A DNA stretch of 63,486 nucleotides from Aporhodopirellula rubra (GTDB lineage: Bacteria; Planctomycetota; Planctomycetia; Pirellulales; Pirellulaceae): contig NZ_JACHXU010000037.1 in assembly GCF_014192335.1 (NCBI RefSeq), positions 1 through 63,486 of the forward strand, written 5' to 3'. Below, piece by piece: positions 1 through 8,715 of the stretch. How positions within the stretch are numbered: position 1 is the first letter of the stretch; each line of letters starts with the position of its first letter. Under the pieces are notes generated by a model. The model did not search any database and had not been told where the DNA came from. It was given only the letters and a program-made list of their open reading frames with translations. The translations under genes and the position numbers were made by a program.

Positions 1-87
1 AAACAACGGGGCGTCGACTGGCAATTGCAGATCGGCGAAGCAAGAACCAAACTCGCGCGGCTCTACCCCCAAATTAAGACTGGATGA
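1..87 (+). CDS. IS630-family transposase, C-terminal end only (partial at window edge)
   Basis: The reading frame open from base 1 encodes 28 residues ending in 'TKLARLYPQIKTG' and a TGA stop at 85-87. IS630/Tc1-mariner DDE transposases typically end with a stretch such as 'W.f...DAR.KL..LYP.I', and 'VDWQLQIGEARTKLARLYP' fits this well. The upstream part lies outside the window, so whether the element is intact cannot be seen. No inverted repeat end or TA target duplication was identified with confidence between 88 and 171. The element points towards the 3' end of the NACHT gene on the opposite strand, which suggests that this region is a site of insertion and decay. The call rests on only 28 residues. 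Confidence 0.55.
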   Translation, partial: KQRGVDWQLQIGEARTKLARLYPQIKTG

Positions 88-171
88 TGCACTAGGTAGC
101 TCTTTCCAATCATTACTAACTTTTGGTGTTGTTCTTTTTGGCTCCGTTATTGACGTGCCCGAAGAAGTGCA

Positions 172-1245
172 TCATTGCACCAGGAGGTTCGTCTGCACCT
201 CCCACGTCAAACGCATCTCCCAGTGAATCGACAGCTTGCAGCTCCTCTCGAATCCTATCGTAGGCATGGTGGACTTCTCACCAAACCTAACAACTTCGTC
301 GCGGTGCATCTCAGCTCGTTGAGCAGCAAGCGAAAGGAAGCAAACTCCCTCAAAAAATCTTCCCAGTTTGCTATCAGTTGCCCCAGATTTACGTGGGCGT
401 TCATAACCAGCCTTTGAACGGTCGTGCCTACGTAGAAGGAGGTCAAAAAGGTCACCGAAGAATGCTTCCTCGTTTTCTGGGATAGTGGCATCAATTCTGT
501 ATCGCAAAACCAATAACGCCACCATCAAGGGGGTGTCGAGCAAATGTTTTATTCTGCATTCACTGCTTTCTACGCCTTCGATAATTCTGGCCGCATCTGC
601 TGCGCTATCTGTCATCTTGCGTATCAGCTGCACATATTCTTCACTTTGCAGGTAGCTCATCTCAAGCAAGCGAAGAAAGGACGAGGCTTCGACACCAGAG
701 TTTGGCCGTGATGAGACGAATAGTCTTGAGTCCGGATAGCGTCGGACGAGTTCTTCAATCTCGGATATTGTCCGCCCCTGTTTTCCCTGTGGGATTTCGT
801 CGAATGCGTCAAGAAAGAAGACGAGTTTTCCGTGGGTACCTAGGTGCTCGAGGACGGCTCGATGCGATGAGAATCCCAAGATACTGAGTTCGTTCTTAAT
901 CAGTTCACCAAGAGTTTCAGCATGGACAAGTTTTCGTAGCTCAATAAAGATTGGCAAAACTGTGCCCGTCTCCATGGCCTTTCCAGCAAGGTATCGAAAG
1001 AATACTGACTTTCCTTGTCCTGCAACTCCTCGGAAAACAATGCTTCCCTTTTCAGGAATTGCGTCAATGGTGGTTACGAGACATCTCTTTTGAGCCTTAT
1101 TGACATATTGCGGACTGTAGAAGGATTCCAGATCAACCTCGTGTTCTAGATCGAGAATCGTCTTTACCTTTCGAACCTCCTCAATTCGCTTGCAGATTGT
1201 CTTTGTTAGATTCTCTATGGATCGTATCTGCTGTGCCTCAGACAC
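172..1245 (-). CDS. NACHT-domain STAND NTPase, probable frameshift near the 3' end
   Basis: The 357-residue product carries a NACHT-type P-loop NTPase core: Walker A 'GVAGQGKS' at residues 73-80, Walker B 'LVFFLDAFDE' at 141-150 with the NACHT-style second acidic pair, and a sensor-like 'SRLFVSSRP' at 173-181. NACHT STAND proteins are signal-transducing switches, and bacterial ones often act in antiphage defence. The start is GTG, 8 bases after the DUF4041 stop, with no strong ribosome-binding site. The last ~30 residues look wrong. In another frame from about base 277 the sequence continues naturally as 'EVHHAYDRIREELQAVDS', ending at a TAG at 116-118; one missing G in a 'gaggaag' context near 276-278 would explain it. 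No sensor repeat domain follows, so the protein is short for a NACHT sensor. It may be a pseudogene or a sequencing-error case. Confidence 0.8.
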   Translation of the reverse strand: MSEAQQIRSIENLTKTICKRIEEVRKVKTILDLEHEVDLESFYSPQYVNKAQKRCLVTTIDAIPEKGSIVFRGVAGQGKSVFFRYLAGKAMETGTVLPIFIELRKLVHAETLGELIKNELSILGFSSHRAVLEHLGTHGKLVFFLDAFDEIPQGKQGRTISEIEELVRRYPDSRLFVSSRPNSGVEASSFLRLLEMSYLQSEEYVQLIRKMTDSAADAARIIEGVESSECRIKHLLDTPLMVALLVLRYRIDATIPENEEAFFGDLFDLLLRRHDRSKAGYERPRKSGATDSKLGRFFEGVCFLSLAAQRAEMHRDEVVRFGEKSTMPTIGFERSCKLSIHWEMRLTWEVQTNLLVQ

Positions 1246-1253
1246 TTTGCTTT

Positions 1254-2336
1254 TTATGCCAGCATGGACATCGCTCGCTGACCTTTCGACTCAGCTTCCT
1301 GGAGTCGCCGTCGAAGCTCTTCCACTTCGGCGGAGTGCTCGTCTTGGGATTGAGCCAACGCCTCCGCCAAAGCCTTTTCAATGGCTTGGCGTTCCGCCGC
1401 GATCCGTTTCATTTCCCGTTCAAGCTCGCGTTCGGCTTTTTGTTCTTCTTTGATCTGTTCCCGAATTCGCGCTTGCTCGGCCCGCTGGACTTCTTTGCGA
1501 ACCGCTTCCGCATAATCTTCTTTCAGTTCGGCTTTGACAGACTCATAGATCTCGGGTTCCACTGGATACCCTTTCTTGCCACAAAACTCGACCGCTTTCT
1601 CGTACGTTTCGAGCTGCTTGTGGTAGTTGTTGGAATTGAGCTTGGATTTGATTCCTTTGCGAACTTCGGCGAGATACTTGGTCGCGATTGCTGCTGCGGC
1701 AGCCTCGTATGAGGCAATCTCGGTCTTGGCCTCGTCCATCGCCTCTGACACTCGATCTTGGACTGCCGACCATTCGTCCGCAGCCATTTCTCGTTCGGCT
1801 GCCGCGTCGGCCAAGAGTCTGGCGTGTTGTTTCTGTATCGCCGCTTTTTCCGCATCGACCAATTCACCAAAATTTGTCTGAAATCCATGGCACTGCTGTA
1901 CGAGCGCGGTCTGCTGGCGATGCAATTCTTCGGCCGTTTCCAACAATGAACGATAGGATTGACGCAGTTGATTCGCCTCGGTGCTGTGGTCCAGCCAATA
2001 CGCGACGCCCGCGACTCCCAAGGCGAAGGTGATTGCTGCGACAATGAATAATGCGAGGGTGATCCCAGAAGACGCTGCGCCAATGAACCCGATCGCGAGT
2101 GCGACAACTGCAAACAATGCGATCAGTTGCACCTTGGGTTGCATTAACGGATTGCCGGAATCGACGAATTCAACCAGGTCAGGTGTGAGCTCGGGCCGGA
2201 CGTTGACATAGTCGACGAACAGCACGCGAGTTTTGCATTTCGGACAAATCTGTGGCTTGGCAAACTTGTGTTTTTCCGCAGTGACCTTTGCTTTGCACTC
2301 AGGGCAATAACGGGTGACTTTTTGGGGTTCGTTCAT
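1254..2336 (-). CDS. DUF4041 membrane-anchored coiled-coil protein lacking its GIY-YIG (T5orf172) nuclease domain
   Basis: The 360-residue protein starts with a zinc ribbon (C11-x2-C14 and C31-x2-C34), then two adjacent membrane helices (about 69-87 and 91-114), a long coiled coil, and from about residue 220 a segment I recognise as DUF4041 ('KSKLNSNNYHKQLETYEKA', 'EEQKAERELEREMKRIAAER'). Family members normally continue after 'RALSMA' into a T5orf172/GIY-YIG nuclease domain; here the frame stops at 'QRAMSMLA'. DUF4041-GIY-YIG membrane proteins include, as I recall, the antiphage nuclease SNIPE. The ATG at 2336 is chosen because it overlaps the upstream ORF stop (ATGA) and begins just before the zinc ribbon; the in-frame extension up to 2741 is low-complexity and unlikely to be coding. 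The NACHT gene follows 8 bases downstream. Confidence 0.82.
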   Translation of the reverse strand: MNEPQKVTRYCPECKAKVTAEKHKFAKPQICPKCKTRVLFVDYVNVRPELTPDLVEFVDSGNPLMQPKVQLIALFAVVALAIGFIGAASSGITLALFIVAAITFALGVAGVAYWLDHSTEANQLRQSYRSLLETAEELHRQQTALVQQCHGFQTNFGELVDAEKAAIQKQHARLLADAAAEREMAADEWSAVQDRVSEAMDEAKTEIASYEAAAAAIATKYLAEVRKGIKSKLNSNNYHKQLETYEKAVEFCGKKGYPVEPEIYESVKAELKEDYAEAVRKEVQRAEQARIREQIKEEQKAERELEREMKRIAAERQAIEKALAEALAQSQDEHSAEVEELRRRLQEAESKGQRAMSMLA

Positions 2337-2689
2337 GGTCGTGCACTTCCGGCGCGATCGCGTGGGGACGGTGTGTCGCTGGCATAGCGGGTGATCGCTT
2401 GCTGGACTTCTTTGGCGACTTCCGTGCGGAGTGATTGGGTGGCAATGACTCCGGCGGTGGAGCCGATGCTGGGGATGTCGCTTTTGATTTCGATCGTGCT
2501 GGTCAGTTTGACACTCACGTCGAGACTGCCGCCGGGGCCGGGGGGGCGCGGTGCTGTGTTGTTTCGGTGGGGCGTCTGCGTGCTGATGCGGTGCGGTGTG
2601 GCGGGCGTGCCGTTGGTTTTGTTGACCTGGCCGTGAGGTGTCGATCGCTGGGATCGTGGATGTCGCTTCCGCTGCGTTTTGATGCTCAT
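2333..2689 (-). CDS. Small hypothetical protein upstream of and overlapping the DUF4041 gene
   Basis: This 118-residue ORF ends in a TGA that overlaps the ATG of the DUF4041 gene by 4 bases (ATGA), the arrangement of translationally coupled genes. The N-terminal half is basic and proline-rich with an 'RPPGPGG' linker. The C-terminal half, 'SLDVSVKLTSTIEIKSDIPS' followed by a helix-like stretch, looks more like a folded domain. I do not recognise a family. There is no clear ribosome-binding site at 2689, so the true start may lie further in. The main support is the coupled overlap; it could also be a chance ORF in a GC-rich leader. Confidence 0.45.
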   Translation of the reverse strand: MSIKTQRKRHPRSQRSTPHGQVNKTNGTPATPHRISTQTPHRNNTAPRPPGPGGSLDVSVKLTSTIEIKSDIPSIGSTAGVIATQSLRTEVAKEVQQAITRYASDTPSPRDRAGSARP

Positions 2690-3434
2690 CTAAAGAAAAC
2701 CCCTCGCTTCTGAGCCGTCGTGGCTCTTCTGTGTGCCCCAAAATGTCGTGCGCTTCAAAAATCGCACTCGGGTGAGTTTAGCAGGTTGCTGGATGGAGGG
2801 GGGAGGGGTGGAGTGCCCCGGGAGGTTTTTTGTTTGACGATGAGGCGTGGATTGGGCTTTGCCGCACGCGAGTCGCTGGTTTCTCGTGCGAGGGCGACGT
2901 GTCCGGCGGCCTCGGGCTGGGCTTGCAGTCGGGTGGGGCTTGCTGGCGGCCGGGACGTGCTGTCGGGCGGGACTTGATCGCGCTCTACGGACTTCGATCG
3001 ATGGTTCGGTTGCGTCAGATCGTTGGTATGGCGAGTGATGATTTTGTTCGTTGCTTTCTGGCGATTGAGCGTAACACTCGCGTTTGAGAGTTAGGCGCCG
3101 GGACGCTCGATGCGCATGGTTTGGGGGGAGCCGTGTTGAAATGGGGGCGATCCGTGTCGGGGCGGGGTGAACCTTTGGCTTGCAATGCCTATCAATGGAA
3201 GCAAATTTGTGCGACCGTTTAGCGAGCGTGCTCACGCGATGCGGATCGATTGATTCGTGTCCGTGACGCGTGGTTTGTTAACGCGGAAATTGCGGTCGCG
3301 AGACGGGGCGAGAGTTTTCGTTGGTCTCGTTGTGGGCCGAACGTCTTAACCCCATTCGCTAAACCGTGAACTCACGTTTTCGATGTGCGCAACCTTCGTC
3401 TTCCCTGCCCCCGTAGCGCCGAAAAGGCAACTTC
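2690..3434. other. Intergenic region without a recognisable gene
   Basis: The longest open frame here, minus-strand 2690-3235, encodes Arg/Pro/Ser/His-rich sequence with no domain and looks like non-coding GC-rich DNA. The region lies between the divergent start of the defence-like operon and ilvB, so promoters for both should sit here. I could not identify specific -35/-10 boxes or a structured leader. Confidence 0.5.
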
Positions 3435-5312
3435 ATGAACAAGAACGATCCCTCCCAACTCGTTCACGTTACCTACGACGACGTTTCTACGATTACGGGT
3501 GGCGCGATTACGGATCTGGTGGAGTCCGATCGTGCGCACGCGAAACGGGGTGCACGGCTTCTCGCCGAAGCACTGGTGGCCGAGGGCGTCGATGTGGTTT
3601 TTGGCTATCCGGGAGGGGCAAACCTCGAAATTTTTGACGTGCTGCCTGAAGTCGGTATCGAGATTGTCCGGGTTGAACACGAACAGGGCGCCGCGCACGC
3701 GGCCCAAGGCTACGCACGCGCGTCGGGGAAAGTCGGCGTCTGTCTCGCGACGTCAGGTCCCGGCGCGACTAACCTGGTGACGGGAATCGCGGACGCCAAT
3801 TCCGACTCGGTTCCGATCGTCGCGATCACGGGAAACGTGCCGACTCATTTGTTGGGCAAGAACGCGTTTCAAGAGGTCGACATCGTTGGCATCTGCAAAC
3901 CCGTTACCAAGCGAGCGTATTTGGTCAAACGGGTTGCCGAGATTCCCGAAACCGTGCGCGAAGCATTTGAGCTCGCTGGGGGACAGCGACCGGGGCCGGT
4001 GTTGATCGACATCCCCAAAGACATCCAGCAACACTATCCACGTAACCCCGAAGGCCGTTACGCGCCGCCGCGCATCCCCGCGGTCATCTCGGCGCCCGAA
4101 CGTCCCGCCGGCGCGATCAACCCGGGGCAGTTGGATGAGTGTTGCCATCTGATTCGTGACGCGAGCAAACCGATTCTCTACATCGGTGGTGGTGTGGTGA
4201 GTTCGGACACGGGGCCGCAGTTGGTCGCTCTGGCGGAAAAGTTAGGCATCCCGGTGACGTCGACGGTCATGGGGCTCGGTGCGTTTCCACCCGGCCATGA
4301 ACTCGCTCTCGGTGTCTTGGGCATGCACGGATCGAAGTTTGCCAACATGGCGATCAACGAAGCCGATTTGGTGGTTGCGATCGGTGTGCGTTTCGATGAC
4401 CGCGTGACGGGCAAGGTCGATGAGTTTATCAAGCATGGGAAGATCGTTCACATCGATATCGATCGTCGTGAACTCAATAAGAACAAGCCTGTCACCTTGC
4501 CCGTTTGTGCCGACCTGAAACATGCGCTGGCGCAGTTGCTCGAATCCGCGACGCCGGGAGACTACAGCGATTGGCGAGCGGAAGTTGCCGCCAACCGGGC
4601 CCGTTATCCTTTCACGGTTCCCGAGGGCGAGGAGCTCAGCCCGCAGGCGACGATTCGTGCGATCTCGGAGGCGACCGATGGGCAGGCGATCGTTTCGCTC
4701 GGCGTCGGTCAGCACCAAATGTGGGCGATGCAGCACTACCAGGTCGCGCGTTCGCGTTCGTTCTTGAGCTCCAGCGGGTTTGGCACGATGGGTTATGGTT
4801 TGCCGGCCGCGATCGGGGCGAAGGTGGGGTGTCCCGATCGGACGGTGATCGATATCGACGGTGACGGTTCGCTGAACATGACCGTTCACGAACTGAGCAC
4901 GTGCCATCGATACGGCATCGGCGTCAAAGTCGTTGTGATCAACAACCAATGGCTGGGGATGGTGAGGCAGTGGCAGGACATGATCTACGACGGTCACCGC
5001 AGCGGCACGGCGTTGGGCGATCCGATGGCGGTCAAGCGTCCGGGCGAGGAGGACATCTATCCCGACTTTCTCTCGATCGCGAAGGGATACCGCGTCAAAG
5101 CGGAGCGGGTCACGCGGGCCGCCGATCTACCCGCGGCGATCGAACGCATGTTGGCCGATCCCAACGAGCCTTACCTATTGGATGTGATCGTGACGTTTGA
5201 AGAAAACGTGTATCCGATGATCCCAGCGGGTGGAACGTACCGGGACATCATTATGAGTTCGGAAGATTTGGCGCGGGGAGAAAGTAAGGCGGCTCAGGGG
5301 AGTAATGTTTGA
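3435..5312 (+). CDS. ilvB: Acetolactate synthase, large (catalytic) subunit
   Basis: This ThDP-dependent enzyme condenses two pyruvates to 2-acetolactate, or pyruvate with 2-oxobutyrate, in the cytoplasm: the first common step of valine, leucine and isoleucine synthesis. The 625-residue protein has the expected three domains. The N-terminal pyrimidine-binding domain contains 'RVEHEQGAAHAAQGYARASG' with the catalytic Glu at about residue 83. The central domain follows, and the C-terminal ThDP-pyrophosphate domain contains 'DGDGSLNMTVHEL' at about 475-487. About 35 residues precede the usual start of the family. The ATG at 3435 follows 'AAAAGG'. No small regulatory subunit gene (ilvN) lies next to it: the next gene is a convergent kinase, separated by a 7-bp repeat tract. 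Confidence 0.96.
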   Translation: MNKNDPSQLVHVTYDDVSTITGGAITDLVESDRAHAKRGARLLAEALVAEGVDVVFGYPGGANLEIFDVLPEVGIEIVRVEHEQGAAHAAQGYARASGKVGVCLATSGPGATNLVTGIADANSDSVPIVAITGNVPTHLLGKNAFQEVDIVGICKPVTKRAYLVKRVAEIPETVREAFELAGGQRPGPVLIDIPKDIQQHYPRNPEGRYAPPRIPAVISAPERPAGAINPGQLDECCHLIRDASKPILYIGGGVVSSDTGPQLVALAEKLGIPVTSTVMGLGAFPPGHELALGVLGMHGSKFANMAINEADLVVAIGVRFDDRVTGKVDEFIKHGKIVHIDIDRRELNKNKPVTLPVCADLKHALAQLLESATPGDYSDWRAEVAANRARYPFTVPEGEELSPQATIRAISEATDGQAIVSLGVGQHQMWAMQHYQVARSRSFLSSSGFGTMGYGLPAAIGAKVGCPDRTVIDIDGDGSLNMTVHELSTCHRYGIGVKVVVINNQWLGMVRQWQDMIYDGHRSGTALGDPMAVKRPGEEDIYPDFLSIAKGYRVKAERVTRAADLPAAIERMLADPNEPYLLDVIVTFEENVYPMIPAGGTYRDIIMSSEDLARGESKAAQGSNV

Positions 5313-5322
5313 GAGATGCTAG

Positions 5323-5406
5323 TTGCAGGTTGCAGGTTGCAGGTTTCTCGTTTCTCGTTTCTAACTTCTCGCCTCTCGCCTCTAGCCTCTAGCCTCTAAC
5401 TTCTCG
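5323..5406. repeat. Degenerate heptanucleotide tandem repeat (12 units)
   Basis: The tract can be parsed without gaps into twelve 7-base units: TTGCAGG three times, TTTCTCG twice, TTTCTAA, CTTCTCG, CCTCTCG, CCTCTAG twice, CCTCTAA and CTTCTCG. Neighbouring units differ by one to three bases and identical units are adjacent, as expected for slippage plus point mutation. It fills the gap between the convergent ilvB and kinase stop codons. Intergenic heptamer repeats are known from cyanobacteria and some other genomes; a function here, such as termination, is not demonstrable from sequence. Confidence 0.85.
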
Positions 5407-5419
5407 TTTACTCTCGGGT

Positions 5420-7786
5420 TCAAAAGGGGGGGCCGATGAGGGCTTTCCATTTTTCTTTTTGTTCGGCGGTTAGGATCTTGAGGATCTCGTTGACCGTGTT
5501 TTGGGTGGCGGCCGAGCGGGCTCTTTCGAATTCGAGATGGACGCGAGAATCGGGCGAGTTGCGTGGTGAGTCGTTGGGCCGGGGGCGATTGGGATCGTTG
5601 TTGTCCGTCGGTGGACGTTGAGGGTCGCCGCTGTTTCGGGGGCGGCCATCGCCGCCGTCAAATCGGTCTCGGGATCCGCCGCCTCTGGGATTTCCAAAAT
5701 TGGGATTTCCAAAATTGGGATTTCCGAAATTGGGGCCGCCGAAATTCGGTCCTCCAAAATTGGGGCCTCCGAACCGCGGTGGTCCGCCGCGGCCGGGGCC
5801 TTCGCGTCCGTTGCCCGGGAACGGACGTGTTTCTTCGATGATGCGATTGATGTCGTCGATCTGTTCACGTGAGAGATCGAGTGCCGCGATCACGCGAGAT
5901 GATTTGAACGTGAACGGCAACATCTCTTGGGCCATGATTTGGCTCAGTCGTGTCATCTGCTGCGTCGAGAGTCGCTGGGTGACGAACGCGTTGAATTCTT
6001 GTGCGAGTTCGGACGTCGCGTCATTGTTGGCGGGGCCACCGGAGTACTGGCTGCCGAGCGTTTGGCGTTGGAGGTGGAACTGTTGCACGGCGGCTTCGAT
6101 CTCATCGGCGTCGTTGTCGTTGATGTCGATCTCTCGTCGCACGCGTTGATCGGCGAGGGCACGCAGCGGCCAGATGCTTTCGAGGATTTGCAGCTCATCT
6201 AACATCTTGGTAACCCGGTCGGACGTCGCCTCGAGTTCTTTGGCGAGCGTCGGATCGTCGGCTCGATCGGCGAGGAAGTCTTGGTAGAACGCCAACGAGG
6301 TTTCCAGGAAGCTGCGCCGGAGGTCTTGCAAGTCCGGCCGATGGGCGAGTTCGCTTTCGCTCAGGCTGCTGAACGTGTCGACGGCGCTGCGGGCCTGCTG
6401 AAAGCTCCGCTGCGCTTGCTCACGTTGATGCATTTCGCGGCTGAGTGCGTTTTTGGTGTGACGTTGTTCTCGCCAAATCATCAGCGTGGTGACGAGCAGT
6501 GCCAACGAAGCGAACAGCAACAGTCCGCTCGCGACGGCAACGAGTCCGCTGTTGCGTCGACGCCATTTCGATAGCCGTTCGAAAACGGTCGGTGGTTTCG
6601 CGGTGATCGGTTTGTCGTCCAACCAAGCTTGCAGGTCGGCGGCGAAATCGCCCGCGCTGCTGTATCGTTCGCCCGGGAGTTTGGCCATCGCCTTTCGAAC
6701 GATCGTGTCCAGTTCCATCGGCAGAGCCGGATCGATCGAGCGTGGCGACGGTGGTTCGTGGAGGGCTACGTTGTTGAGCATTTCCCGATAGCCGTTGCCC
6801 TCGATCGCGGGGCGCAGCGTCAGCAGTTCGTAGAGCGTGACGCCGAGCGAATAGATGTCCGTTCGGTGGTCCAGTTCGTCGCGTTTGCCGGCGGCCTGTT
6901 CGGGGCTCATGTAACGGAGCGTTCCCATCGGGTCGCCCGTGCGGGTTAAGTGCGAGGCTTCGGTTTGCACTTGGGCCAATCCAAAGTCCGTGACCCAGAT
7001 TTTGCCGGTCGAATCGAGCAACAGGTTGGCCGGTTTGATGTCGCGGTGCACCACGCCATATTGATGCGCGTGCTGGATCGCGAGTGCGGCTTGGTGAGCC
7101 ATCCGAACGACGGATCGATAGTAGCGAGAACGCGACGAGACGTTGCTGTTGAGCAGCGTGGTGTGCCGGGCGACGGTGTCGTTGGCGCGTGTGGGGGACG
7201 CGGTGCCGATCGGGGCGGAGTCGATCGCAGCGGTGTTGTCGGTTGAACCATGCGCGTTCGTCTTTCGCATGTTTTCGATCAACTCGGCCAGCGTGCTGCC
7301 GTCGATCATTTGCATCGCGTAGTAGTGGACGCCGCGATCGCTGCCGACGGCGTACACGGGGACGATGTTGGTGTGATGGATCGCGGCGGCGGCGTGGGCT
7401 TCATTGCGGAACCGTTGCAAGCGGACTTCGTCGAGGCCGCTGGCGAAGGGCAGTACTTTGAGGGCAACGTGACGACCGAGCGATAGTTGGATCGCTTCGT
7501 AGACGACGCCCATGCCGCCGCGTCCGAGTTCACCGACAATTTGAAAGTCGCCGATCGGTTTGGTTGTGAACTCCGCGTCGGGGGCGACCATCGTTGATGG
7601 CGTGGGGTCGGCGGCGCGGTGAACCAGTGCGAGACCTTCGAGCGAGGGACGCAGTTCGTCGGCGATGTTGGCGTGTTGTTGCAAGAACTCGTCAGGCGTC
7701 GGCGCGTTGCCGGCGTCCAGCATTCGCATGTAGTCTTTCACGGCCGAGACGACGCGTCCGTCATCGGTTTCGTCGAGGTTGCTCAT
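5420..7786 (-). CDS. Membrane-bound Hanks-type serine/threonine protein kinase
   Basis: The 788-residue kinase phosphorylates Ser/Thr residues of unknown partner proteins. A planctomycete-type N-terminal stretch ('[20 protein letters not shown]') precedes the catalytic domain. Visible motifs are the glycine loop '[14 protein letters not shown]' (85-98), the ATP-anchoring Lys in 'HVALK' (110), 'HRDIKPAN' (247-254), 'DFG' (267-269) and '[11 protein letters not shown]' (288-298). One membrane helix lies at about 414-437, so the C-terminal ~350 residues are probably periplasmic. That part holds tandem 'GGPNFGG/GNPNFGN' repeats and two 'L[ST].EQ' segments ('[19 protein letters not shown]', '[14 protein letters not shown]') resembling Spy/CpxP-like sensors. 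The start overlaps the ECF sigma stop by 4 bases (ATGA), indicating co-translation. Confidence 0.94.
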   Translation of the reverse strand: MSNLDETDDGRVVSAVKDYMRMLDAGNAPTPDEFLQQHANIADELRPSLEGLALVHRAADPTPSTMVAPDAEFTTKPIGDFQIVGELGRGGMGVVYEAIQLSLGRHVALKVLPFASGLDEVRLQRFRNEAHAAAAIHHTNIVPVYAVGSDRGVHYYAMQMIDGSTLAELIENMRKTNAHGSTDNTAAIDSAPIGTASPTRANDTVARHTTLLNSNVSSRSRYYRSVVRMAHQAALAIQHAHQYGVVHRDIKPANLLLDSTGKIWVTDFGLAQVQTEASHLTRTGDPMGTLRYMSPEQAAGKRDELDHRTDIYSLGVTLYELLTLRPAIEGNGYREMLNNVALHEPPSPRSIDPALPMELDTIVRKAMAKLPGERYSSAGDFAADLQAWLDDKPITAKPPTVFERLSKWRRRNSGLVAVASGLLLFASLALLVTTLMIWREQRHTKNALSREMHQREQAQRSFQQARSAVDTFSSLSESELAHRPDLQDLRRSFLETSLAFYQDFLADRADDPTLAKELEATSDRVTKMLDELQILESIWPLRALADQRVRREIDINDNDADEIEAAVQQFHLQRQTLGSQYSGGPANNDATSELAQEFNAFVTQRLSTQQMTRLSQIMAQEMLPFTFKSSRVIAALDLSREQIDDINRIIEETRPFPGNGREGPGRGGPPRFGGPNFGGPNFGGPNFGNPNFGNPNFGNPRGGGSRDRFDGGDGRPRNSGDPQRPPTDNNDPNRPRPNDSPRNSPDSRVHLEFERARSAATQNTVNEILKILTAEQKEKWKALIGPPF

Positions 7787-8373
7787 TCGTCGCTCATGCT
7801 AGATTTGAGTTTTGCTAAAGCGCGTACCCATAATTTCTCGACGCTGTCGACGGTGCGTCCCATCGTGCGAGCGACTTCCGCGAACGGCAGTCCCTCGACG
7901 TGACGCAGCACAATCACGCGTCGGTAATCCTCGGGTAACCCTTCGAGTGCGCCGGCGAGTTGCAAGAACGCTTCGTTTCTCGCAAAGTTTTGGCTCGGCG
8001 AGGTGACGTCTCCGGCGAGCTGCGATTGCAGGAATCCCGTCGCGCTCGCCATGCTTTGGTTGAGTTGTTGTTCGAGTCGAGGGTCGCGTTTCGCCGTGCC
8101 GAGGTATTTGCGGACATGCATGGCCATCGTGTTGGTCAGGATGCCTCGCAGCCATCCGGCGAACTCTTCGGCCGATTCGCCTCGGAAGTCGGCGATATTC
8201 CCATGCGCGGCCAGGCAGACTTCTTGAGCGATGTCCGACGGGTCCGCTTTGCCTTGCATGTGATGGTGCAATCCTGTGCGAGCGAGGAATACGAGGTAAC
8301 GACGATAGTTGCCGAGCAATTCACCCAGTGCGTCTGCATCGCCGTCTCGCGCAGCGTCGATCAGTCGCTCCAT
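7783..8373 (-). CDS. ECF-type RNA polymerase sigma factor paired with a Ser/Thr kinase
   Basis: The product redirects RNA polymerase to a specific promoter set. Region 2 is visible as 'GLHHHMQGKADPSDIAQEVC' and 'FAGWLRGILTNTMAMHVRKY'; region 4 as 'LPEDYRRVIVLRHVEGLPFA' followed by a helix-turn-helix 'EVARTMGRTVDSVEKLWVRA'. The frame stays open up to a TTG at 8472. I chose the ATG at 8373, which starts 'MERLIDAARDGDADALGELL', because homologues begin close to this motif; neither start has a strong ribosome-binding site. The 4-base overlap with the kinase gene supports a functional pair in which the kinase may control the sigma factor, an arrangement common in Planctomycetes. The target regulon cannot be read from this window. 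Confidence 0.9.
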   Translation of the reverse strand: MERLIDAARDGDADALGELLGNYRRYLVFLARTGLHHHMQGKADPSDIAQEVCLAAHGNIADFRGESAEEFAGWLRGILTNTMAMHVRKYLGTAKRDPRLEQQLNQSMASATGFLQSQLAGDVTSPSQNFARNEAFLQLAGALEGLPEDYRRVIVLRHVEGLPFAEVARTMGRTVDSVEKLWVRALAKLKSSMSDE

Positions 8374-8600
8374 CCGGCTGGGCGGTTGCGAGGGGTCAGC
8401 GTGGGAAGGGTTTTCCAATGTGACTGTTTTGGGGTTGGATAGTGCGACAAAGAGATGGTTGCGGCGGGACAACGAATCCGCCGCAAAAAGTTGAGGAAAT
8501 TCTGTCGGATATCCTACCCGATCGACACGCGGGCTTTGTGCGGGGAAGGCGGCCGTTTCTGTTGCCCGGCCGAGCTCCTTTGGCGGAAAACGTGAAAACG

Positions 8601-8643
8601 AAAAAAGGCGTCGGGGTTGAGTAATTTCAACCTCGACGCCTTT
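8601..8643 (-). terminator. Rho-independent terminator of the DUF11 gene
   Basis: On the minus strand an almost perfect stem (AAAGGCGTCGAGGTTGA paired with TCAACCCCGACGCCTTT, one G-T pair) with a short loop is followed by a T-rich run (TTTTTTCGTTTT). It lies about 70 bases downstream of the DUF11 stop codon and would stop transcription before it enters the sigma factor gene. Confidence 0.85.
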
Positions 8644-8715
8644 CGACGTTTGTTACCGATTCGGACGGGCGTGATCCTTTGGGATCGTGCCCGTCACGTT
8701 GAGTGTTCGGAGACC

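Noticed and set aside
2690..3235. Minus-strand ORF of 181 residues upstream of the small coupled ORF
   Set aside because: Composition is dominated by Arg, Pro, Ser and His without any domain or ribosome-binding site, as expected for chance ORFs in GC-rich DNA.
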